NCBI GenBank assembly: GCA_002721975.1
Contig: PBME01000004.1
Span: 1 to 54,204, forward strand
Direction of reading: 5' to 3'
Source: Campylobacterota bacterium
GTDB lineage: Bacteria; Babelota; Babeliae; Babelales; Chromulinivoraceae
Length of the DNA stretch: 54,204 nucleotides
Part shown: piece after piece, positions 34,634-41,510 of the stretch
Position numbering within the stretch: the first letter of the stretch is position 1
Layout of the letters: each line of letters opens with the position of its first letter
Translations under genes and position numbers: made by a program
Notes under the pieces: model-generated
Told to the model about the DNA's origin: nothing
Databases searched by the model: none
What the model saw: the letters and a program-made list of their open reading frames with translations, nothing else

Positions 34634-35023
34634 TGGTGGAGGCGATGGGAATTGAACCCATGTCCGCATTATATCAAGTGAAAAGTACTACATGTTTAGT
34701 TTCCAAATATATGAGCTTGCTACCTTGGAACAGAGCATTGCAAGCAAATCTGTTTGATATATGATCTACACTATGAAACAGAATAACTTTGTGTAGAAAA
34801 GACTATAGTTTAATTATACTTAAAACGCTAAAGAATAGCCGTCTTCACGACGTCTTAAGAATGTGAACATTCCAGCGAACATTGCGAACAATGAACCTAA
34901 GAATGATACATTAGCAGTATTAGGTTCTGCATTTATTGATTTACCGCTTCTTTTACGAGTTTACAGTAAAAACTCGACATGCACTTTTGACTATCAATAA
35001 AACGTCGAAGCCAGTACGCCCCC
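34634..35023 (-). ncRNA. ssrA: tmRNA (transfer-messenger RNA) with an unusually long hydrophobic tag
   Basis: tmRNA rescues stalled ribosomes: it acts as alanyl-tRNA and then as mRNA for a tag peptide. The 5' end GGGGGCG pairs with CGCCTCC next to the encoded 3' CCA, forming a 7-bp acceptor stem with one G-U pair. GTACTGGCTTCGACG near the 5' end and the T-arm GGTTCAATTCC near the 3' end are diagnostic. A GTCGAG...CTCGTAAAA pseudoknot-1 element precedes the resume codon. About 390 nt in length, it is a one-piece tmRNA. The tag frame is given separately. A promoter lies upstream. SmpB, its protein partner, is not in this window. Confidence 0.95.
34820..34930 (-). other. tmRNA tag reading frame (36 codons plus stop)
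   Basis: Reading from the GCA resume codon at 34930, the frame is open for 36 residues to TAA at 34820-34822. It begins AEPNTAN, has an unbroken 18-residue hydrophobic stretch at positions 8-25 (rich in Phe, Leu, Met, Ala and Gly, with two Ser and one Thr), then RRR at 26-28, then EDGYSLAF. Typical tags are 8-35 residues, mostly polar, and end in ALAA or a similar tail. The frame position relative to pseudoknot 1 matches known tmRNAs. The resume codon itself is inferred from that position. Confidence 0.8.
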
Positions 35024-35051
35024 GGCATTTTTTCAAAGAATTTATACAAAA

Positions 35052-35079
35052 ATAATAACATATTTTTATTTTGAGTCAA
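35052..35079 (-). promoter_or_regulatory. candidate sigma-70 promoter for ssrA
   Basis: On the minus strand TTGACT (35079-35074) and TATTAT (35057-35052) are 16 bp apart, about 28 nt upstream of the mature tmRNA 5' end. This leaves a short leader for RNase processing. Confidence 0.55.
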
Positions 35080-35233
35080 AAGCTTGTATCAATATTATGC
35101 TTTAAGCTGAATAGCCTTATGTAGTAGCGTTATTGAGATAGCATTGTTTATTGTGTTGGTTGCTATGCTTAGCAAATATCGTCTAAATTTGATAAAAATA
35201 CTATAAAAACAGTACTTTTATGGCTTTTTTGAA

Positions 35234-35262
35234 TTGACTTTACGTTTAAGAACCTTTACAAT
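35234..35262 (+). promoter_or_regulatory. strong sigma-70 promoter for the initiator tRNA
   Basis: TTGACT (35234-35239), a 17-bp spacer and TACAAT (35257-35262) lie just upstream of the tRNA, which begins 19 bp later. It is the best promoter match in the window. Confidence 0.75.
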
Positions 35263-35281
35263 GGTTACTAAATGAAGATAC

Positions 35282-35358
<77 letters not shown>

Positions 35359-35364
35359 AAATTA

Positions 35365-35390
35365 AACTCCTTTTTAGGAGTTGTTTTTTT
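35365..35390 (+). terminator. terminator after tRNA-fMet
   Basis: A 7-bp stem (AACTCCT / AGGAGTT) with a 4-nt loop is followed by G and seven T residues. It also sits at the end of the convergent murJ gene. Confidence 0.85.
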
Positions 35391-35392
35391 GT

Positions 35393-36988
35393 CTATTTTT
35401 TATCAAAGTATGCTAAAGAGATACCAAAATTTTTTCTTGTTATATAAAGACTTAATAATAGTAATAATGACAATGGGCCTGCCCATGCCCATATACCAAT
35501 ACTGTTTAAAAAGAATTGTGTATTGATTGTTGTGATATGTATCGTAAAGATATCAATGCTGTAAGCAAATTGCATTGTTTCTATATATAGATATAAGCTT
35601 TTGTATAATATCCAAAAAATGGTACACATGAGTATTAGTTGAGATATATATTTTATGAAAAAATCTATGTATTGTTTCCAATAACATTCTAATCGTAAAT
35701 GTATATGCAAAAAAAGTAAGAAGAAAATAGTTTGCAAAATTGATGCTACTGATGATGCAAAAGCTATTCCAGCTGCTTGATATTGTTCTATCAATAAACG
35801 GTTAAGAGCATAGTTGATAAAGATAGAAATAGTTGTTGCAATCATAGGAACAAATGATAGTCGCAAAGCATAAAAAATGCTTAAAAATATTTTATTTAAA
35901 GAAAAAGCAAGCAATCCAAATAAGTAAGCAATAAAAATTGATTGAGCCATATGTATTTTTGACATTGCTTGTGAGTCGCCTAAAAAAAGTGTTTGAAATA
36001 TTTCTTTAGAAAAAAAGTAGAGTAAAAAGCAAATAGGCAAGGTGCTCCATAATGTAAATTTAATTGCTTCAAAAACATGATTACTTAATTCTTTAGGTTC
36101 TTCTAGGTGTAGTTTTGAAAAGTGTGGAAGTAATACCGTCGAGAGTGAGGCTGCAATAATACCTACTGGAATATTAACAAATTGAAATGCTGTACGTATC
36201 AACGTAAGTGATCCTGCTGTTAAATATGAGCCAAATGCTGTATTAACAAAATGATTAATTTCTAAAATACCAACGCTTAAAAAACAAGGAAAAAATTGCA
36301 GTAATACAATTTTAAAATCTTGCCATGTTTCTTGTGTGGGTTTTTCAAATGTAAACTGCATATATAAGTACGCAGCTACGTGTAGCAAAAAATAAAATAT
36401 TGCAATAGCAATCATACTCCAGCAAAAAAATTCTATAGAACAATTTTGCATCCAGCAAATGCCTAAAGCTCCTACGTATAAAACGTTTAAAATAGCAGGA
36501 GCTATTGCAGGGATGAAAAACTTTTTATGCGCCTGTAATGCTGCTGCAAATATTGCACCAGAAGAAATAAATAAAATAAAAGAAATAAGAATTTGAAGTA
36601 GTTTGCCAGAGGCAATAACTTTATCTGCTGTAAAGCCTGGAACGATTAGTGATATTGTCCATTCAGCGTTGAAAAATATAAGTATACAAAAAAGCAAAAT
36701 GTATGTTTCTATTTGCAAAAAAGCTAACGTGGTAAGTCTACTTGCTCTAGAAGCACCTCCTTTGTGATCAGCATTTACAATAGCAGGTATCAAGATTGAA
36801 GATAGTAATCCTTCAGCAAAGATCTTACGCATAGTGTTTGGAATGCGAAAAGCTGTAAAAAATATATCAGACGTATCTCCAATACTAAGAAATCTAATTA
36901 ATAAATATTCGCGCAAAAAAGCTATGCAGCGACTAACGAGAGCTAAAAGTCCAATTTTAGAAGTATGCTTTAATATCGAACGAGACAT
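35393..36988 (-). CDS. murJ: lipid II flippase MurJ (MviN family)
   Basis: MurJ flips the peptidoglycan precursor lipid II across the inner membrane. The 531-residue polytopic protein has the signature N-terminus with SRCIAFLREYLLIRFLSIGDTSDIFFTAFRIPNTMRKIFAEG (about 19-60), which includes the conserved Arg residues of the cavity and loop. About 14 hydrophobic segments follow, with PVGIIAASLSTVLLPHFSKL in the middle. An AAAGGCAC ribosome site precedes the ATG. Its presence argues that the cell makes peptidoglycan or retains lipid II transport. No other mur gene is in the window. Confidence 0.93.
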   Translation of the reverse strand: MSRSILKHTSKIGLLALVSRCIAFLREYLLIRFLSIGDTSDIFFTAFRIPNTMRKIFAEGLLSSILIPAIVNADHKGGASRASRLTTLAFLQIETYILLFCILIFFNAEWTISLIVPGFTADKVIASGKLLQILISFILFISSGAIFAAALQAHKKFFIPAIAPAILNVLYVGALGICWMQNCSIEFFCWSMIAIAIFYFLLHVAAYLYMQFTFEKPTQETWQDFKIVLLQFFPCFLSVGILEINHFVNTAFGSYLTAGSLTLIRTAFQFVNIPVGIIAASLSTVLLPHFSKLHLEEPKELSNHVFEAIKFTLWSTLPICFLLYFFSKEIFQTLFLGDSQAMSKIHMAQSIFIAYLFGLLAFSLNKIFLSIFYALRLSFVPMIATTISIFINYALNRLLIEQYQAAGIAFASSVASILQTIFFLLFLHIHLRLECYWKQYIDFFIKYISQLILMCTIFWILYKSLYLYIETMQFAYSIDIFTIHITTINTQFFLNSIGIWAWAGPLSLLLLLSLYITRKNFGISLAYFDKK

Positions 36989-37058
36989 ATTGTGCCTTTA
37001 TATAAACTATAGAAATATTTTTAAGTATAGGCTTTAAATATAAGAAGTAAAAGTTTGC

Positions 37059-37727
37059 TTATGTAGTTTTTTCAAACATTAAAAAGTAACCATTTGTTAT
37101 TTTTTGTTGAGTTGGTTGATGATTAACAACTAGTTGTTTTTCTTGTGGGTTTATAAGTTGAAATCCAGCTTTTTTGTATAGATTAATAGCTAGCGTGTTT
37201 TGATTGTCTACAGTAAGAGCTAGACTATCTAAGTTTATATCTAAACATTTTTTCAAGGCTTGTTTGATAAGTTTTTGAGCAATTCCTTGTTTTCTATAGT
37301 GTGCATCAACCGCAAGATATTCAATAAGAGCGTAATCATATATTTTTGTTTCAGGATTATTGAGCAAATAAAAATATTCAGTAGTATTGTCTTGTCTATT
37401 GATATTAATTTTAAGAACGATAAATCCAATACAGTTATCATTATGCATATATGAAAGTATGTAATATCTATACAGATTTTTTTTAGTCTGGATTTTAATA
37501 TGTTTTTTGAGTAGTTGGGGTGTATATCCATATAAAAATTTTATTTCTTGAGTAGATAAGGTAAAATTTTTGCAATCTGTATCAAAAAATGAGTCTAATA
37601 ATGTCGTATTATCACTGCAAATTTCTTTTAATGTAAAGGTGTCTTGAGTAGAAGTGCGCATAGTGTGTAAAATTACGAGTGATAAACTACATAATGCTAC
37701 TATGAAAAAAGCTGTATTGTTTTTCAT
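37059..37727 (-). CDS. GNAT-family acetyltransferase with N-terminal membrane anchor
   Basis: The 222-residue protein has an N-terminal hydrophobic segment (about 5-22), a variable middle, and a GNAT core. YALIEYLAVDAHYRKQGIAQKLIKQAL (about 131-157) is motif A with the acetyl-CoA-binding RKQGIA loop, and LALTVDNQNTLAINLYKKAGF is motif B, with the usual Asn and Tyr. The substrate is unknown. Its ATG overlaps the stop of the LolD-like gene by 4 bp, so the two are translationally coupled. A membrane-anchored GNAT is uncommon. Confidence 0.8.
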   Translation of the reverse strand: MKNNTAFFIVALCSLSLVILHTMRTSTQDTFTLKEICSDNTTLLDSFFDTDCKNFTLSTQEIKFLYGYTPQLLKKHIKIQTKKNLYRYYILSYMHNDNCIGFIVLKININRQDNTTEYFYLLNNPETKIYDYALIEYLAVDAHYRKQGIAQKLIKQALKKCLDINLDSLALTVDNQNTLAINLYKKAGFQLINPQEKQLVVNHQPTQQKITNGYFLMFEKTT

Positions 37728-38413
37728 GTTTTTAAAGCCTCAAAGATTTGTTGGTTTTTTACTTCTAAAATATAATCCATGTTTTGAGCTATGTTTTTAT
37801 CATGGGTACTTACAATAAGACCTATATGGTATTTTTTTTGATACTGTAAGAGAAGTTGCAATACATCATTACCGGTTGAAATATCTAAATTGCCAGTAGG
37901 TTCGTCTGCTAGTAAAAATTGTGGCGGTTTAAAAATAGCCCGAAGAAGGGCAATACGCTGTTGTTGTCCACCAGACAAAAGATGAGGCATGCAATAAGCT
38001 TTTTCAAGTAAGCCTACCTCTTGTAAAAGGTTTTTAGCTTTTTTTATGTCTTGTTGCGTAGCGCCTTTATCAATAATGCTTTTTAATACAATATTTTCAA
38101 TAACTGTTAATTCGGGAATAAGTAATGGTTGTTGAAAAACAAGTCCAATAGATTGCTGTAAGATAGGAATTTTTTGTTCTAAAGGAATCTTTGAAAGACA
38201 CAAATTGTTGAGTAAAATAGTTCCTGCGCTTGGTTGCTCTAATCCTGCAAGCATATGTAGCAAAGTTGATTTGCCAATGCCAGATGCCCCCATAATAGCA
38301 TAAGATGAACCTTGTTTAAACGTATAAGAAAGATTTGTAAAAAGAGTTGTGTTGATGTGTGATTGTTCAAATGTTTTATAAATATTTTTAATTGAAAGAG
38401 AGCTATTATTCAA
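37724..38413 (-). CDS. ABC transporter ATPase, LolD-like
   Basis: The 229-residue ATPase has Walker A GASGIGKST, the Q-loop (LVFQQPLLIPELTV), signature LSGGQQQR, Walker B FLLADEPTGNLD and the H-loop STHDK. GNLD after Walker B and overall length match the LolD/MacB-type subfamily, which drives lipoprotein release or substrate extrusion with an FtsX-like permease. The start is TTG at 38413, supported by AGAGG 5 nt upstream. No permease gene (LolC/LolE-like) is adjacent; the only coupled gene is the GNAT protein. LolD assignment is by subfamily resemblance only. Confidence 0.82.
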   Translation of the reverse strand: MNNSSLSIKNIYKTFEQSHINTTLFTNLSYTFKQGSSYAIMGASGIGKSTLLHMLAGLEQPSAGTILLNNLCLSKIPLEQKIPILQQSIGLVFQQPLLIPELTVIENIVLKSIIDKGATQQDIKKAKNLLQEVGLLEKAYCMPHLLSGGQQQRIALLRAIFKPPQFLLADEPTGNLDISTGNDVLQLLLQYQKKYHIGLIVSTHDKNIAQNMDYILEVKNQQIFEALKT

Positions 38414-38610
38414 ATGATCCTCTATGAAAAAAACTTTTATAAAAGGTTTTTTATTTTGTTTTAGCTTAAAGATACTATGAATTTTTTACAAGAAAAAAGT
38501 TTCTAGTACATGTTTGTTTGCTGAAAGCATACTGACTGTTGTTTTTTTTAAAATAGGTTCCATAAACTGTATCAAAATTAGGAAACATTAAAACCTTTGA
38601 GGGGGGAAGT

Positions 38611-40956
38611 ATGGAAGTTAATAGTAAAGAAGAAAAGTCATTTGATGCTACTCCAACAACAATCCCAGTTGTGCCAACATTGAATGTCACTGTTTTTCCA
38701 AATATGATCATGCCCTTACTTGTTCTTGATGAAAGAATTATTAATGGTATTCAACGTGCTGTGCAGACAGAAGGTCAAATTTTATTACTTTCTGCAAAAG
38801 CAGGTGGAAAAGATGGACAAGAAATTGATACTGATAATTTGTACTCTTTAGGTACAGTTGCAACCATTATGCGTGTTATAGAAATTCCTCAAGAAGGTAT
38901 TAAGGTTTTAGTGCAAGGTGTTTGTCGAGCTTCTGTACAAGATTTAGCCGTAGATGAAGATATGTTATTAGCTCAAGTGGAACCAGTAAGCTTTGAAAGT
39001 GAGCCGTCTGAACAAACACATGCTTTAATTAATAATATTAAAGAAGTCTCAGAACAGCTTGCTATTGCTAGTCAATCATTACCTCCTGATTTTGCTGCTA
39101 TTATTTCAAAAATGCAAGATCCTGAAAAAATTGTTGAATTTATATTATCACATTTAGAGCTTAAGGGTGATGCTTCTCAAAAGTTATTAGAATGCACCAA
39201 TATCGATGAACTGTTACAAGAAGTATACGATGAATTATCACAAGAAATATCTATTGTTGAAGTACAAGAGCGTATCCGTGCTCATACAAGAGATTCAATT
39301 AATAAGAGTCAAAATGAATATTACTTACGTGAACAATTAAAAGCAATTAGAAAAGAATTAGGTGAAGATTCTGCTGAAGAAATAGAAGAAATGAAACAAG
39401 CTTTAGTTGGTATGGATATTCCTGAAAAAACTAAAAAAGAAATAGAAAAAAATATTGATAAGTTAGAGAGGATTGCACCAGATTCTATGGAAGCAACAGT
39501 AACTCGTAATCATTTAGAATGGTTATTGTCGTTACCGTGGGGTGTTCAAACACAAGATAATTTAAATCTTGCTCACGCAAAAGAAGTACTAGATAAGGAT
39601 CATTATGGATTACATGATATTAAAGAACGTATTTTGGATTTTATTTCGATTAAAAATTTAAAAGCAAATAGTCCAAGTCCTATTTTATGTTTTAGTGGTC
39701 CTCCTGGAGTTGGAAAAACGTCTCTTGGCAAGTCAATTGCAACTGCTTTAGGCAGAAATTTTTATAGAATATCTGTTGGTGGTGTTAAAGATGAGTCTGA
39801 GATTAGAGGTCATAGAAGAACGTATGTAGGTGCTTTACCTGGACGTGTTATTCAAGGTATGAAAAAAGCTAAATCTATGAACCCTGTTATTTTGATAGAT
39901 GAAATTGATAAGTTAGGTGCAGATTTTAGAGGCGATCCTTCAGCAGCATTGCTTGAAGTACTAGATCCACAACAAAATAATGATTTTCATGATCATTATT
40001 TAGGGGTTCCTTTTGATTTATCCTCAGTTATGTTTGTTGTAACATGTAATGATCCAAGTAAAATAGCAGGTCCGTTATTAGACCGTATGGAATTTATAGA
40101 ATTGTCTGGTTATACAGCTGAAGAAAAACGTGAAATTGCAAAGCGTCATTTAATAGACCGCGCTATTGATGATTCAGGACTTCAAAAAGATCATATAAAA
40201 TTAGGTAAGTCAGTTCTCGATACAATTATTCAAGAATATACTCGTGAAGCTGGTGTAAGAAATTTAACGCAAATATTAAAGCGATTATGTGCAAAAGTTG
40301 CTCGTGCATATGTTGAACGTCAAGAAGTTGTCATGGTAAATAAGAAAAACATAGAACAGTATTTAGGGCCTAAAAAATACCCGGAAGAACGTTTTGATAG
40401 AAACAATATGGTTGGTATTACCAATGGATTAGCTTGGACAGCGTTTGGCGGAGATGTATTAAAAATAGAATCAGTGTTGATGCCTGGTACAGGTAAATTA
40501 CTATTAACAGGTCAATTAGGAGATGTAATGAAAGAATCAGCACAAGCTGCATTAAGTTATGCTCGTGCTCGTTCAGAAACATTTAGTATTGATTCTGAAA
40601 AATTTGTAAAATATGACTTACACATACACGTTCCTGCAGGAGCTGTTCCTAAAGATGGACCTTCTGCTGGAATTACACTATTATCTTCTATTCTTTCAAC
40701 ATATACTGGTCGTCCTATTAATGCTTCGATTGCTATGACTGGAGAGTTAAATCTTCGAGGTGAAGTTATGCCAATCGGCGGGGTGAAAGAGAAGTTGCTA
40801 GCTGCAAAGCGTAATAAACTTTCTACGGTTATTTTTCCAGAAGAAAATAAAAATCAATGGGAACTTATTAAAGATATTGCACAAGGTATTAATGTTGTTT
40901 GGGTAAAGCATGCAGATGAAGTACTTGAACAAGTTTTAATGCCTGTAGAGGGGTAA
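38611..40956 (+). CDS. lon: ATP-dependent protease Lon (LonA type)
   Basis: Lon degrades misfolded and tagged proteins. The 781-residue protein has the N-terminal substrate-binding domain (about 18-215), a coiled coil, Walker A GPPGVGKT (363-370), Walker B PVILIDEIDK (about 425-434) and the C-terminal protease domain. The catalytic Ser is S685 in KDGPSAG and the catalytic Lys is K728 in GGVKEK. GGGGGGAAG precedes the ATG, a very strong ribosome site. It is a single-gene unit with a strong terminator. No CIRCE-type heat-shock operator is visible upstream. It is the only ATP-dependent protease in the window and a candidate for handling tmRNA-tagged proteins. Confidence 0.97.
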   Translation: MEVNSKEEKSFDATPTTIPVVPTLNVTVFPNMIMPLLVLDERIINGIQRAVQTEGQILLLSAKAGGKDGQEIDTDNLYSLGTVATIMRVIEIPQEGIKVLVQGVCRASVQDLAVDEDMLLAQVEPVSFESEPSEQTHALINNIKEVSEQLAIASQSLPPDFAAIISKMQDPEKIVEFILSHLELKGDASQKLLECTNIDELLQEVYDELSQEISIVEVQERIRAHTRDSINKSQNEYYLREQLKAIRKELGEDSAEEIEEMKQALVGMDIPEKTKKEIEKNIDKLERIAPDSMEATVTRNHLEWLLSLPWGVQTQDNLNLAHAKEVLDKDHYGLHDIKERILDFISIKNLKANSPSPILCFSGPPGVGKTSLGKSIATALGRNFYRISVGGVKDESEIRGHRRTYVGALPGRVIQGMKKAKSMNPVILIDEIDKLGADFRGDPSAALLEVLDPQQNNDFHDHYLGVPFDLSSVMFVVTCNDPSKIAGPLLDRMEFIELSGYTAEEKREIAKRHLIDRAIDDSGLQKDHIKLGKSVLDTIIQEYTREAGVRNLTQILKRLCAKVARAYVERQEVVMVNKKNIEQYLGPKKYPEERFDRNNMVGITNGLAWTAFGGDVLKIESVLMPGTGKLLLTGQLGDVMKESAQAALSYARARSETFSIDSEKFVKYDLHIHVPAGAVPKDGPSAGITLLSSILSTYTGRPINASIAMTGELNLRGEVMPIGGVKEKLLAAKRNKLSTVIFPEENKNQWELIKDIAQGINVVWVKHADEVLEQVLMPVEG

Positions 40957-40957
40957 C

Positions 40958-40990
40958 AAAAAAGCCTCGGTGTATTCCGAGGCTTTTTTT
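40958..40990 (+). terminator. terminator after lon
   Basis: A 13-bp stem (AAAAAAGCCTCGG / CCGAGGCTTTTTT) with a 6-nt loop and a T tail directly follows the stop codon of lon. Confidence 0.95.
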
Positions 40991-41009
40991 AATTAGGGGG
41001 AAATGTAAG

Positions 41010-41417
41010 ATGAAAAAAATAATAATTATATTTTGTTTTTTATTACAATTTACACTAAGTATGTATGCCAGTATGCAACAACCAAAATCTGGAGACTGTG
41101 GCATCTTTCGAGAAAGAAAAGGACGATTTGTTAAATGGAAAGCAATTACAGATAAAGAGATAGCTTATGATGCTGATGATGAAGCTTCTCTTGAAAAAAA
41201 AGATCGTGTTATACATGCACGTTTAGTTGATAAAAATGCAATAGAATGTACTTATACAAGCGGTTTAAAAAAAATGATACCTAATAACTTGCACTGGGGT
41301 AAAAAAAATTTATTTAAAGAAAAACAACATGTACCCGTTGTAAATACAGTTAACATGATGAGCTCAGAAGAAGCGCAAACTATAATTGCATTATTGTTAG
41401 CTACAAAAAAAGTATAA
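41010..41417 (+). CDS. small secreted protein, unknown
   Basis: This 135-residue protein has a signal peptide (about 1-20) and a compact charged domain with two Cys (DCGIF and IECTY). Its middle (KWKAITDKEIAYDADDEASLEKKDRVIHARLVDKNAIE in part) looks like a small beta-rich fold. No family is recognised. AGGGGG ahead of the ATG is a strong ribosome site. It lies 53 bp after the lon stop, past the terminator, so it probably has its own promoter. Confidence 0.6.
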   Translation: MKKIIIIFCFLLQFTLSMYASMQQPKSGDCGIFRERKGRFVKWKAITDKEIAYDADDEASLEKKDRVIHARLVDKNAIECTYTSGLKKMIPNNLHWGKKNLFKEKQHVPVVNTVNMMSSEEAQTIIALLLATKKV

Positions 41418-41510
41418 ATAAAGAGTATTGATAACAAATCTTGAAGTTTCAAAAAGATTATTCTAGTGTTTTGAGTAATAAAGATTAAAAAATTAAAAAA
41501 GGAATAATTT

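Noticed and set aside
34604-34669. Extension of the minus-strand secreted gene to an earlier ATG
   Set aside because: It would be translated from inside the tmRNA acceptor/T-arm; the ATG at 34603 has a strong ribosome site and a signal peptide.
34820-34930. Reading the tmRNA tag as a true PEP-CTERM sorting signal
   Set aside because: The resemblance (EP, hydrophobic stretch, RRR) is only a pattern; no exosortase is seen in the window, so it is kept as a hypothesis.
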